NCBI GenBank assembly: GCA_032358255.1 | Contig: JAULBX010028603.1 | Span: 124,001 to 188,000, forward strand | Source: Heterotrichella gracilis | Taxonomy: Eukaryota; Sar; Xanthophyceae; Tribonematales; Xanthonemataceae | DNA: 64,000 bases | Direction of reading: 5' to 3' | Part shown: piece after piece, positions 1 to 12,097 of the stretch | Position numbering within the stretch: position 1 is the first letter of the stretch | Layout: every line of letters begins with the position of its first letter | Position numbers and translations under genes: made by a program | Notes under the pieces: model-generated | Seen by the model: only the letters and a program-made list of their open reading frames with translations | The model's database searches: none | Told to the model about the DNA's origin: nothing

Positions 1-584
1 GTGGGGCTCATAGCAGCAATGGCAGGGCACCTGCTGCGCATGTACACAGTTCCTCCCCGCTGCGTAGGGAATCGTGAGCATGTCAAACCACAATTGAGCT
101 GCTGCATGCACTACCTAGCTTGGCATTGTGCCAGTGGCGGCTAATGGTCCACTAGCTTTTAAGGCTTGGACTCACCCTGTGTAAAAAATACATGGAGCCT
201 AAATGCGTCACTACACAACCCGTGTCACACATTGATTGTCGAGTGATCATAATGATTGCAATCATTTTAAATTTCGTAATATCAATACTTGGAAATGATT
301 TCCCTCTGAGTCAGACAGTGTTGTACAGCATCTGCTTGACATGCATATTTGGCTTCAAGCAGTCACTGCACTGCACTGTGCAGGCTGATCAGGGTACGCC
401 CCTCGAGGGCATGGCGGTACGAGGTGTTTCCTCATCCTGTACAACTGTTGCCTTAAAGGTTTGAAAGTTGCCTTTTGTTCCTCTTTTTGTAAGCAACTGC
501 AATACCAACTGCAGTAGTACTACCTACCGGCTGTGCTGAGTATGCAAACAGGCACCTGACACCGTGACGCTGTTCAAAAACTGA

Positions 585-604
585 CTGATCATGATCATGA
601 TCAG
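585..604. repeat. Perfect 20-bp palindrome of GATCAT units
   Basis: The segment CTGATCATGATCATGATCAG equals its own reverse complement. It is built from overlapping TGATCA and ATGATCAT units and lies in gene-free DNA. It could form a cruciform or bind a dimeric protein; nothing shows which. Confidence 0.85.
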
Positions 605-1087
605 ATGCATCCGATCATACGATTCGTGAGTTAATTCGAATGTTACAGTTGCAGTGCATTGTCCGTAGCATTACGGTAACCCACCCATGGGCTTAATTGA
701 ACTTCTGAGTTCCTAGAGTATTCTGGGTGTACTGCAAAATTAGTTGCAACTGCAATGGCCACCCCTCTATAGTGGTGCATACAGAATCACCACTACTAGT
801 GCGCTCATCTTTTCTGACAAAACACTTGAAGTGAGTTGGCACTACTTCAAGTATGCAACAACTGGTAAAAAAAATGCGCCACTAGTTCAACATGGTGGAG
901 GTCCTGGATTCCAAACTTTGAGATGGCAACAGCAGCTCGGATTTGCAACCGTTCATAATGCACCATGATTGTCAAACAGTGACCATCCTGCGAACTGTTG
1001 GCCTACAACATCGTTTGACCGGGGTAGGATGCCATGGCTCAATGGTCTCAGAGACCTAAGGTAAGAGCTCCAGATCACATCGGCACT

Positions 1088-1112
1088 AGATTCTAGATCT
1101 GATCTAGAATCT
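1088..1112. repeat. Inverted repeat, 12-bp arms with 1-nt spacer
   Basis: AGATTCTAGATC at 1088-1099 is followed, after one base, by its exact reverse complement at 1101-1112. No coding feature overlaps it. Confidence 0.85.
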
Positions 1113-1983
1113 GATGGAAAAATCGAGCAGGGCACCAATGCTGCCGCACCATGTTCATGAGATGTGTTCATCATTTCGCAACGGTTGCAATGCCCGCTAT
1201 ATAATAAGCTCACGCACACCCCTTGAATACCAGGGTGCGATGCATGGGAATTCCCCAGGTTAGCAGCAACACAAACATCTCAAGGGGAAAACCTTGCATA
1301 AAAACCGCAACAGGAAAAACTTATGAGCCAAATCTTTCCTGGCCAAACAATGCTATGCAATAAACCAAAACAGGTAAATCAGCAACCTTGAGCAACCACG
1401 ACATCGCATGGCAAGCAGCCTAACTAATTCTGTCACACACTTGTTTGTGACCCAACATACCTGGGCTACCCCTACCATCTACCTCTGTGCTGAACCCTGC
1501 ACACCCTGTTGCGTAATGCCGCAGCACTACCTAAAACGACACCCCAATGGTGGTTAATAGGGAACAGCAAAATGGTTCAGCAAAAAAGACCAGAAAAAGC
1601 TCTATAGCAAAGGTTCTACAACCACCGTGCTTCTTGACATGAGACCCTTGAGCCACAGATGAAACATGCCTCCAGGCGGCGATGGTTCTGCACTAAGCTG
1701 ACAATCACTGACCAGGCAGTGGTAACAATGGATATGAAAAGCAAAACATGAAAGGGAGGGAGAATTGCAAACAGAATGCTGCCGCACAATGGCACTACCT
1801 GCCACATCCAGCGCAAGTGCCATCTGGTGCACGGAGGCGCATGGAACTGAATCATTAGCTGGATGGGTTGGCCATTTTCGGGACCTGTAGATGATCGTTG
1901 CAGGACTTGTACCACAGTGTGTTGCTGGCTGGGACCACAACTTGTGGTCTATGGAGGCTCCCAGTCAGTCAGGCGCCCCCGCA

Positions 1984-3465
1984 CTATGCCCACGGGGAGC
2001 GCGTGGGTGCTGCCTGCTTGCGCCCAGCCGCCCCACGCATTGATGGCCCTCCGTCCAAGCTGTGGCTGCGCCGGTTGAGCAGGCGCAGCGAGGAGTCAAA
2101 GCTGGGGCTATTGTGCATCGCCGGTCTGGCTGAGGCTATGCGCTTCAGGGCTGTGTCCAGGCTGCTGCGCTGGGGGGCGGGCAGCGCCACAAAGGGGGTG
2201 GTTTCGCTGTCCTGGCTGCTGATGCTGGTGTGGCGGGGCAGCAGGTTGGGGTCAAGGTGCTGTAGCCGCCGGAACTGGATCTGCGATCGGCAGGTGCACA
2301 CATGTGAGCGCGGGGGATGCCATGGCATGCAGTCGAGCCGGAAGGCGTGTTCCCTCCTCAACAGGAACACTTCAAATGTGCAGTCAAGCTCACATAACAC
2401 TTGGCACAGATCACCGGGCGAGGCGCACAGCAGGCAAGCCAGTTTATTCTGGCGGAGCCAATGTAGGTGACAACCAGGGTGTGGCTACTCTCGCACAACA
2501 TGCACTGGTTGCCCGCACATGCTGGCACAGCGCAGCGTGTGGCCCAGTGCGCACCTTGCACCCCAGAGAGCAGAAGCGCGTGCCCATCTGCGTGCGGTAT
2601 CCGCAGCACACACACAGCTCCCCCTTGCGACCCGACTTGTTCTCCTCCTGGCAGGGCGGCGCCAGCAACACCACCGCTGCACCATTCACATGGTAGGACT
2701 GGATGGCGTCGGCAGCACAGTGGCGCGCAATGTCCGCCACCTTCACAACATCCCTGTGAAACACCGGTGGGTGTGGCTTGTGGTGGCGTGGCAGCAATAT
2801 GCAACAGGGTGCGCAGGCTCAGCGTGCTCCAGCAGAGGGTAGACAGTAGCGCCTTATCAGTTGAATTGGGTCGCAAACTAGTGTGTGGCCAGGAGAAGGC
2901 CATCGGATAAGTTGGGATGCTTGCCATGCGATGTAATGGAAGGTCAGGTTACTGAATTACCTGTACATATATCTCCGCACTTGGACAACGTGCTGCCCAC
3001 TCTTGTCCTCCTGCACACAGTGCTGGCATAGGCCGTGCGCCCTGCCGGGCCCTTTGCAGAAGAATACAACCTGCAAGGGGAGGTTTGGGGCAGTTGAGAT
3101 GCTGCTGCAGCTGTGGGCGCTAGGGAGTGGGCGCCAGGGTGCGAAGGGTCCAGTCAAGCAATATGCGGTTAGTGCGTCCCAAAGGTGCTAAGCGACAGCA
3201 CTACAGCACAGGCGGTGGAGATCTGAGCAATATTTGCTCTGAGAGGGCAGTTGGGGGGTCGACTCGTCGAGTCACCGTTGTTTACCTCATTCTTGTTGAG
3301 ATTGAAGTGCCGGTGGCAAGGACCGAAGAAGGGAGTCTTCAGCAACTCGGCAAGCCAGTCGCCTCCTTCAATCAGGATTTGAGCAGCGTCACGTTCCTCA
3401 GGCAGCGCCCCGTCTACCTCCATACCTGAAGCCTCGTCCAACACACCTGGCTCGACAACCCCCAT
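1984..3465 (-). CDS. PLATZ-family zinc-binding, AT-rich-DNA-binding protein
   Basis: Four exons (3465-3286, 3070-2961, 2753-2555, 2388-1984) join in phase to give 297 aa. PLATZ proteins are plant-lineage nuclear factors that bind AT-rich DNA and usually repress transcription. The order of landmarks fits the family: WLAELLKTPFFGPCHRHF (residues about 37-54, with the C-x2-H pair), a Cys region ending in VQVRRYMYR across exon 2, then DVVKVADIARH, and the second Zn knuckle CVCC..RFCSLGCK at the end of exon 3. The usual first CxxC of exon 2 looks altered (one Cys in FFCKG, then CQHC). Exon 4 is a Ser/Arg-rich tail with no known domain. The start at 3465 is the first Met giving a compact acidic leader before the domain; an upstream in-frame Met exists at 3534. 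All donors are GT and acceptors AG. Confidence 0.88.
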
Positions 3466-5304
3466 GGTAGGGCCTGTGCAGTGCGTGAGCACAAATTGGG
3501 AATGTCCGCCCGTGGGCAGTTGCGGACAAGGCAAAATTAAGTTGTGTAGCAGGGCGGAAAAAGCAGACTATTGAAGCTGGCTGTACAGGACCACGATGGC
3601 CAACCCCCAAACACAGCTGTACTATACGGCATGCAGTACACCGTGTGAATATTCAAGCAAAAATGGCCACTGATCCAATGGCCAGCAGGTGTCCGCATAG
3701 CCCTAACACCTACCTGCGCTTCAGGTATGCTCGACTTGAAATCGAATTTGAAAGGCTACCAGACCTGCTGGCGCCACCTGCCACAGACAGCCAACCTGCA
3801 CCAACAGCAAATTGCTTGATGCCGCATCGTCTGGTACATCGTCTGGTATGCAGGTGACAGACCGCCACAACTACGGTTTCACGAACACGCAAACCGGTGT
3901 AGATAAAGAGGGCACGCTGCTAGCTTGGGGGCGAGTTAAGAAAACGTAACGAACAATCTAGTGGGCCGCTGGAAACCGACTGCAACGAGACCACTGGAAC
4001 CCGAGTGCAAGGGCACCATGCAGTCACCCAAAACAACAGTGGTGACGCAGGTTATGATTTGAATGCCGTGGTGCCCAACTGCAGGTCTTTACTTTGCTAC
4101 CTAGACAGACGTGTTTAAAATATCATTTGCTGCTGCCCCTCGTTGTATACAGTCTGTAACCATACTCTCCGAGAGAACTACCCATGGGCTGGAACACAAC
4201 CACCCAGACTGATACCCACCACAGCGTTTACAGCAAGTTCACTGAATCCCACCAATTCGACGCCCGCAGGGAAGGTTACAACTGAACGGACATGCACCAA
4301 GCGGGATCTGCTGAGAAGGCGTAAGAATAAGACGTCCTCGCACACCTCGCAAATGCACTGCTTGCGTGTGAGCCCTGCCAAGTGGGCACCCGACGTGCAA
4401 ACCAACAGACCGAGCCGTTATACTTGCACAGCAGGATACACTTAATAGATTGGTGCCAGGAGGGGAAAGCGCACGGCGCTGACCGAATCAGCCCCCCACA
4501 TGCTTGTCCAGTCACGGTGCCACCGCAACCCCCAATCAGCAAGGACGTTTGCCTCTTGAGTCGAACTAACTGGCTACTGATAGCACCTCCCGGCCAGCTG
4601 CCAGTGCCTCTAACCCTGCTTACCTTCTGGTTCCTGCCAATAACCCTATTCGAGCTGGTGTGCCGGCCGTCCTACAGTCTCCAGCATACAGAAGGTGTCG
4701 ACGGCAGTAGGCAAGCCAAATTGTCAGCACTTTTCTGCTTGGCAACCCATGCCTATGCCTATGCCCTATGCACACGATTGATGCCGGGAGAAGCTCCTGT
4801 TTCGAAGAAACGTGTGCACTTAACCCTGCGCTTTTGTAAAAAGTGCGGAGTGCAGATTGGCCTGGGCGTATGCCGTAGATACGAAAGTTATCATCATCGT
4901 GGCCTGGAATTTAGCGCGCCACCTGGCGGCTGGCCCTGGGTCAGACTCATGAGTTGCATTTTCATCAAAATAAACGGGCTATCTGATTGACAGGTGCAGG
5001 ATCAGATACAGTAACCACCCCGAACAGCAAAATAAAAGACTGCAGGCAGCCAGGCATCACAGAGCAAGGGTTCAATGTCACCTCCACGCCATGCAATCAA
5101 GTTGTAGGCCTCAGCACTGCCAAGGAGTCGAGTACTGCACAGGTTGAATTCCAGGAAGGTACCCTTCACAGCCAACAAAAAAGAACCCTTTAAAAAGGGA
5201 ACAAAGCAAGAAAGGCACGCGCAACCCCCAGTAGTGTTACTCTAGGTTTTGATGAAAAGGGAGCACACTGCTTGCAGCAGTGGTGGTGCCACTTCCCCCC
5301 GACC
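3466..5304. other. No gene recognised between PLATZ and FA2H
   Basis: This is the 5' flank of the PLATZ gene and the 3' flank of the hydroxylase gene. The longest open frame (202 codons on the plus strand, ending near 4990) has no conserved motif, and I found no splice-linked exon chain. Confidence 0.5.
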
Positions 5305-7007
5305 CTATTCCTTCTTGGCCACAAGCGCAGGCGGCAGTGTGTGGAACAGGTGGTCAAATAGGACAGAACTGATGCCGTAGCTGTGCAATGGGTCGACGTA
5401 GTGGTGGCGCATGTGGCTGCGCTTTAGTGGCGCCAGCAGCGGCGGCAGGCGCGCGCCGTGGTGCATGGCGTAGTGCAGGCAGTCATACGCCACATAGCCC
5501 ACGAGGACCCCGCAGAACAAGGGAAGAGCGCGCACCTGCAAAGCAATGCAAGGGCACTCAGCACCCCTGAGTCTGCTGCGGGGTTGTGGCATGGGTGGAC
5601 TGTCTGCAGCGGCAGGATAGCAGGCATTTGACTGGTGCTGGACGTCAGCTGTACATCCAAGCAGGTGTGTTGTAGGGGCAGCAAGGCACCTACCATTGGC
5701 ATTGCCGCTCGCAGCCCCGCCAGCAACGTTGACGCCAGTACAACCGCTGGCAGTGGTGGGAACACCAAGCGCAGGCTGTCGCTGGGGTACTTGTGGTGGC
5801 ATCCATGGAACAGGAAATGCAGCGTGATGGCCCAATAGCCGCGCGGGACCGCATGGAACAGGTAGCGGTGGATGCAGTACTCGATGAGCTGCCAGCACAG
5901 CATGCCCAGGGGTAGCAAATACGCCAGGGCTGACACGGGGATGCCCAGCCAGGAGATGCAGAACCGCAGCAAAATGGCTATGGCTGGCAGCCAGAGGAGC
6001 GGGACCACCCACCTGCAGCAAAAGTCACTTTAGTTGGGAACCATATCGTCCCAAAACATGGCTCGGGCACCGTTCACTCCCACAACGTGCTGGCATCTGT
6101 GCGTTTGCAAGTGCCTGTCAGGGTGTGCGTGCTCCTAGCACTGCGCCTCACCAGGGTGTCGTTGTGAACACCTCCAGCAGGTTGCTGTGGAAGAAGCGCG
6201 GCGCCCCTGGCTCAGGCTGGTGCACCCACTGGTGGTAGGCGGTGCCCAGGTGGCCCACCTGCAGAGGGAGGGGAGGGGTGAGCAGCGCCCCAACAGGCAG
6301 CATGGCGGCTGGCATGCAGCCACGAAGGTGCAAGAATTTCCGCTCTGATGTCAAAACGGCGCAGGGCTGCACAAGGCGGGGCACGGCTGCAATCTCTTAT
6401 TGATGCATGATGCAGATACAGGGCTTGTACATCGGCGGAAAAATCTTGCATGCTGCTGGAGGCGCCTCACCTGCATTGCTACGGGCTTCCTGGAGTCCAC
6501 CAGTGGCCCACTGCGCTGCTCCTCACCATGATGCCCCTGCTGATGCCCTACACCGTCACCAATCCGCACCTCCTGCCTTTCTGGTGGGCTGGAACTGCTG
6601 GCCCGAAACCGATGCAGGAGCTGCAGTGCCGCATCGCTGTGCACGTGGCCACCGTGTGTGGCGAGGAAATGGTCGGTGATGTCCTGGCCATGGCGCTGTT
6701 GCAATACCTGTGTGGGAAGCCACGTTCAGTGGGTGCAAACACTGGGCAGATGCAGTGGCTGCTGCAAACACATCCTGAACCACAGAGCAGTGCAGTCCGT
6801 TGACCCGAAGATGCTTGGGGAATGCACTGCGGGAAAAGCGCATCCAGTAGTGCACTTAGAAGTAACAGGACCCCCCACCTTGGAACCTCCAGGATGCGCA
6901 AAGCTGGCTGGCACGAGTACCTGCTGTCCCTTGAAGATGAACGAGTATCGGCCACATGTGGCTGAGCAATTGCTGCAGGCAGGCTCGCTGGTGCTTGACC
7001 GTGCCAT
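5305..7007 (-). CDS. FA2H/FAH1-like: Fatty acid 2-hydroxylase with N-terminal cytochrome b5-like segment
   Basis: Five exons (7007-6879, 6707-6471, 6258-6152, 6012-5694, 5535-5305) give 340 aa. The enzyme is an ER membrane di-iron oxygenase that 2-hydroxylates the acyl chain of sphingolipids. Exon 1 ends in AHPGGSK and exon 2 starts VLQQRHGQDITDHF. This gives HPGG plus eight residues then GQD, the spacing seen in the cytochrome b5 domain of animal FA2H, and HVHSDAALQLL supplies the second haem His. Exon 3 carries the family hallmark QVGHLGTAYHQWVHQPEP. The His clusters follow: EYCIHRYLFH, LHFLFHGCHH, CLHYAMHH and SHMRHHYVDP, with hydrophobic helices between. Land-plant FAH proteins lack the b5 part, so the fusion resembles animal and fungal enzymes. 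The b5 segment before HPGG is short; the start at 7007 is a choice, and a Met at 7064 or a further 5' exon remains possible. The last residues, AKKE, could be a C-terminal ER-retrieval dilysine-like signal, though this is weak. Confidence 0.88.
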
Positions 7008-8156
7008 GCCAGTACAACCTGCACAATAAAGTCTTGTAGCTTCAGATTTTCGTAGTTGCACCATAAACCCTGGTTGAGTTGAAGATGGCACAAGGTAAGC
7101 ACACAACGGGATCTTGCACATGCCCTGATCTACCACAGCTACCACACTTTGCATGCCACATTGAAATATAAGGTTTTCATTTCAGGTCAGGGTGGAACGC
7201 AAGACAGTTGAATAGCCAATATGAGCCACTCAAAATGTTGTAACGCAAGACTGACGGTGCAATGCATACACTCTAAGCACATCTAAGATCTGCGCAGATA
7301 TGCATGCATATCCCACCACAACCCTACGCTTGTTTACTGGCTCGTCCCACGGTGCTCTTTCAGTATATGTACGGATTAAATGCATACTGTATTTCTACAA
7401 CGACAGCAAACCTTCAGCTGAAGTACCTGTTTGCTTTTCCTACCTAGACAGATTTTCACCACCGGCTGTGGCCAGCCATGCACTTAATGCAGGAAAGCGC
7501 CTTCCAGTCAAGCGCTGCAACCAAAGCGCTGCAACCAAATGTAGAACTACCTGCACAAACAAGCTGAGTCGGGATCTGCCCAAGTGTACGAGTTGCAACT
7601 CGTTGTGGGCGCAGAACCACTCGATGGGCATACCACGCTGGCCAGATATAAAGATGTACGCTTGCCCACAACGTTGGAGGTTGATGGCAGCACGGCAAGG
7701 GTTATGAGCCCTCAGACAGTGGCTCTAGACAGCAGCTGTCCGAACATTATTGAAAATTTGCCAATGCATGCCAAAAACTTTATTCATTTATATTTATTCG
7801 TTCCCATATATTACAATGCATACCATGCATATTCGTTAACAAACCTAATCGTCAACGTCCAGGCAAAGAAAGCATGATAACAGTGGAAAGGGGTGCATGT
7901 TGTCCATGTTGCTTACGACCCTCATCAACTGAGCCTTATCACAGAGTCTGCGACGCAGACCCTAATTTGGGAATGTAAAATCCCCGCGTGTCAGCCAATA
8001 TCTGTTCAACTGACAGGACAATGGGGCAACGAGTTGTTGAGGGCGATCGACACAATGTAGGCTGCCTTTGCAATGCTAGGCCAACCTCGCTTTCCAAGGC
8101 ATGCTGCTGGAAACAGGCGAGCCACTGCCCCTTGTTAAGTTGTCTCCCCCCTCCTT
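7008..8156. other. No gene recognised; 5' flank of FA2H
   Basis: The stretch contains short frames only and a 15-bp direct repeat (AGCGCTGCAACCAAA, twice, near 7510-7540). A minus-strand frame at 7939-8160 might be a further 3' exon of the gene upstream, but its junction was not convincing. Confidence 0.45.
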
Positions 8157-9341
8157 TCACACCTCCCCTGCCACCGCAGCTGGCACCACCCCCCTTATGA
8201 GGTTGACCCGGTAGCGCAGCGTGTCCACCACCCCCTCCTTGTGGTGCAGCCGCTCAAGCACACGGCGGCGGCTGAAGGTGGCAGGGCCACCCACAGCGCG
8301 GCGCAGGAGCCACACGTCCAAGCGGGCGCCTGGGAAGCAGGAGGGGACAGGGGGGTGAGGGCAAAGACCTGGGGGTGTGCGGGAGACTGCTGCCATGCAC
8401 ACCTCTGAAGCCTGCCTAACCTCACAAGGTGACTAGCTGTCCCATGTGGTGGGCAAGTCAAGGACAACCCAAATGCCGCCAAGCTCGACCGGCAGGCTGG
8501 CAACACCCTGCTGCCCAGCCACACAGCCAACAAGGGTTGCGCGCTTGACAGCCAATGTATGCGAGCACCCAATGCTGCCTATGGCTGTTGGGTGAAGCAG
8601 GTGAGTAACAGCCACACAACCAGGTTGCTCCCCGCTCGTACCTTGCAGCACCGCTCTCTGGTGCAGCCTCCAGTACCCCGCTTTGAGCACCGTCCACACG
8701 CAGAACCACAGGTAGCGCAGCAGCTCGGGCACCACGTACCACTTGACCCACATGGGGAGAAAGCCAAGGGCGGAGACGGGGGTCATGGGTGGCAGCGGGC
8801 CGTCGCGTGCGGTGGTGGTCTTCCACTCGTTGATGTAGTCACGCGCAATGTCCGTCTCAGTCCTGTTGGGTGGTGGTGGAGGGTGGTGGGGTATAGTTGC
8901 GTTGACCAAGAGGCGGATGCAGAAGCCAGGCAAAATTGCACAATGAAAGCCAGTACCGTGTGGGTGTCAAGGATACTCGCAGGGGGGAGGAACAGGATGC
9001 TGTCTTTGTGTCACCCACCACAGCAGGCACACATGTAGCACTTTAAGTATGCACTGCAACAGCCTAGAAAAAGTCTTCACACAATCTGAAATCCGTGTTA
9101 CTGGTGTATCGCTGCCACACCTGTATTTGTTGTACGCTGGCTTGGTGGGCTTGTCAGACTGGCCACCAGAGGCGCTGGCAAGCACCACCATGGCGCCACG
9201 CCTGCAGCGGCTGGAGGCACCACCCAAACAGCTCCTGCCGCTGACACTTGCAGTCAGAATACGTGTTTCTCGGCATGACCGTGGCGTGCTGCTGGATAGT
9301 TGCACAGTGCTGCGCACAAGCCCAACCCCGCTGTGGAGCAT
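8157..9341 (-). CDS. Unidentified protein, probable plastid targeting
   Basis: Three exons (9341-9121, 8862-8642, 8329-8157) join in phase (2, then 1) to 204 aa. The first about 55 residues are rich in Ser, Arg and Ala with few acids, like a chloroplast or mitochondrial transit peptide. The mature part holds DIARDYINEWKTTT, then a hydrophobic stretch (ALGFLPMWVKWYVVPELLRY and on through LWFCVWTVLKAGYW) that could be one or two membrane helices or a membrane-surface helix. A basic C-terminal third follows (WLLRRAVGG, FSRRRVLERLHHKEGVVDTL). I do not recognise the family. The stop at 8157 follows GAG-GTG, which resembles a donor, so a further 3' exon cannot be excluded. Confidence 0.65.
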
Positions 9342-10692
9342 AGCGCGATGACAGATGTAACAGAGGCTGCGCTGTGCTGTATTGTGGTGTGGTGGGCAGC
9401 TGGCTGAAAACAGTCACAGTACTTTGAGTCCTTGGTTACTGTTCTGCTTTAGGAAACGGGAAGTTCATTATCTAGGTATCTATGTGTGTGCAGCATATGC
9501 ATGCATATAGCTTGCAAAGGGTGTTTCTGGTAGTGGCGGCCGATTTAGAAGCAGACACACAGGGTGGCGCGTAAGTGTAACGCAAGAGCAGATAAGAAAG
9601 CCGCTGGCAAGTATTTAAATGAATGGTGTAGCGAGTTGTCCTGGCGGCGATGCCGCAAAAGCACACACGCTTCCTTTGACAAATGAGATTTCCCAGGGCA
9701 CTTGCTTGCAGAGAACCAGTTGTCCCTCTACTGCCCGGGAGTAATGGGAGGTGTACCAATAACCCGGACGTCATCAATGCTCAGTCGGAGAAGGGTCGTA
9801 TTGTTGTTGGAGGACCCTTTTCAAAATTCGGACGTATTTTGGGCAGAAATTCAACCTGAAAGTTTATGGACTTATTATCAGAGCACGACTGTACGCAGTG
9901 ATATAAGCAACCAACACAAAGCAGCATAGCAACATAACAGCTGGCAGGTGCATAGCAAATGCCACCTCGCCCTATCGCCGGTAGATCGTGCATGCATGCA
10001 TATAGCTGTACGACCTCACCTGTCACACTGGTAAAAACTAGGCAGTTAAAGCGCGGCTTTCCCCTTCCGCGACCTTTGTGCGTGCTGTCGCCTAAAAGCT
10101 AAACAATAGCGAGGACCAAACCCGCCCAGGGACTTCGGCGTGGCCAGGGTGCAGTGCTAGAGCGCGGAGCAAGTGCTTTTACAACACGCCCAAACCTTCT
10201 TCCGCACCCGAACGCCGGAGGTATGGCACCAGCCCCTTGAACCGGTGTTCATAAACAGCACCACATCGAGGGTTGTTTATCTCCTCCATACAACGCTTGG
10301 ATATTAAGGGTCTGAGTTTTATTCCCTGTTAGTCATGCCAAGGTCTGTGACCCCACACGTGCCTGCACAGGTTGATGCTTTGGTCTTCTGGCCTTTTATG
10401 GTGTACACTTTGTTTTCGTAATGAACGCAGAGCGTGGCACATAGTGTGTCAGGTACTGGGGAGCACACGGCGGATGCACTGAGGTGCCTCCTAGGGTCAC
10501 TCTCAGCTCACTCGCCTGTTAAAACGGTTTTCCAGTGCTGCACCTTGAATAAACTCTTTGTGAAGCGAAGTGAGACCTTGCCTGACCCTAGAACTGCGCC
10601 CTGGAACTATTTAATCCCTGCTGCATGCACTGCCATGCCACCCACCACCCCTCCCGCACCTCACAGGGCCTGCCTCGTCCCCCGTCGCCAAG
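9342..10692. other. No gene recognised
   Basis: The divergent upstream regions of the genes at 8157-9341 (-) and 10693-10890 (+) lie here. There are ATGCATGC-type motifs near 9495-9508 and 9991-10000, short frames without motifs, and no splice-linked chain. Confidence 0.5.
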
Positions 10693-10890
10693 ATGCCCAG
10701 CCCAAAGATACAGTCGGCGTTCCACCGGGCGGCCCACATGCCCACTACTCACCATGACGACATTTTCATGGGGTATGGGTACTTGGTGGCCACGCTGGTG
10801 GGGCTGCACGTGGTGGCGTTCCTGGTGTGGATTTACCTGGTGGCCAAGCCCTCAAGGGGAGGCCAGAAGCCAAAGCGGGCACAGGATTGA
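10693..10890 (+). CDS. Small single-helix membrane protein, 65 aa
   Basis: One uninterrupted exon starts ATG at 10693 and ends TGA at 10888-10890. The N-terminal 25 residues are polar and His-rich (HRAAHMPTTHHDD). They are followed by one clear membrane helix, YLVATLVGLHVVAFLVWIYLV (about residues 29-49), and a very basic tail (KPSRGGQKPKRAQD). Size, single helix and a basic tail are typical of accessory subunits of respiratory or photosynthetic complexes, but I cannot assign a family. The positive-inside rule would put the tail on the matrix, stromal or cytosolic side. An upstream in-frame Met was not needed; the ATG at 10693 gives the compact protein. Confidence 0.6.
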   Translation: MPSPKIQSAFHRAAHMPTTHHDDIFMGYGYLVATLVGLHVVAFLVWIYLVAKPSRGGQKPKRAQD

Positions 10891-12097
10891 GGACACAGCA
10901 GTAGTGTGGATGGGTTGGACACTGCTACACACCAGAAGGCAAGGAGCAAAGCTGCAAAGTGAACGCAAGGCCAACTATCACCGACGATGTGTAGGCATAG
11001 TCCTTTCGAGCCACATTTGGCGTGCTAGGGGCGCAGTTTGGGTGCATGATTTCAAAGACCATATTTTTACCGCTTGTTGTGTTGACACATGGTAGATCAG
11101 GGTTTACCGCGCTGCATCAAGGATATTTGCTGGTGTTTTAGAAGGTTTGGCTTGAAATCATGTTGCGAAACAGGTCAACCTGGAATTTAGCAAAGCAAAA
11201 TGAGTTTGAGTTCACAGCACTCTCTAAGATCCATAGAGGCACCAGGTTCTGTATTCACGATAAGCCACAAATCATGTTTTAACTGCTTCCATTGTTTTTG
11301 TTCGCATGTCTCAAAAAAGTCTGCGCCGATTTAGAGGTGAAATTAAAAGCCATCTCGGTGCATAAAGAATGCCCTGTGCTCAAGACATCCTACAGAGTGA
11401 AGTAACTTTGTAAAGCTAGCTTTGTTCCAGAAATTCCCAAAATGGGAAATTTGGCGTTTAAACAAGCAGTGCACAATTTCCTTGTTCGCCCATAGTGTGT
11501 CCAAACGTGCTCTGCTGGATGGAATCTAAAGCCAATTGCCAGACTGATGGCCCCAGGGAATGTGACCTAAAAAGCTTGAATTCAGAATAAACTCTATCCA
11601 ACTGCAGTCACAGGAAATGCAGCACCTGGTTCACAGCCAGCAGCATCCGATGGCACCAAGCTTGGTGGGCTTTGCGATCATAGCGTACACCTGACGATAA
11701 TAGCGGCCATCAAACTGGATCACTGACAACGAGCCTTCCCCATGCCAATTGCACATGAAAGTCCAGGAACGCCAGACTGCAACGCCAGGTTACAATGAGG
11801 GCTGCGCAGAACCCTCCCTGTTGGCTGCAATGTGGCCACCGCTTATCACACAAGGCGACCAGATGAATTGGGGTCTGGTGGCGTGTGGGCCTACGCACAC
11901 GGGCAAAGGCAGCTAACTGCATGTGCATCATTGTGTGGCTCACCAGGTCTCAACTATATATATGTACATTGAAGAGCAGCATACACGCTGCTGGGAGACA
12001 ACGTCAAATCACAGGCGCCATAAACGGTGCTTCAGCAGTGCATGTGAACAGAGGTGGACCAGCTTTATTGCTAGACGTCGCTGGCGGTTGTACAATG
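10891..12097. other. No gene recognised
   Basis: About 1.2 kb with no coherent coding signal. The minus-strand frame at 11710-11943 could be an alternative last exon of the LYR gene, since an acceptor-like CAG precedes TTAGCTGCC near 11922, but it lacks homology features. Confidence 0.45.

Larger units (their letters stand above)
1..1983. other. No gene recognised; intergenic DNA with palindromes
   Basis: Open frames here are short and low in complexity, and none carries a family motif. The stretch is AT-richer than the coding blocks and holds two strong palindromes (585-604 and 1088-1112). Its right end is the 3' flank of the PLATZ gene on the minus strand. Confidence 0.55.

Noticed and set aside
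12060-12080. AATAAA-like signal on the minus strand after the LYR gene
   Set aside because: AATAAA is not the usual chlorophyte signal, so it was not used to fix the 3' end.
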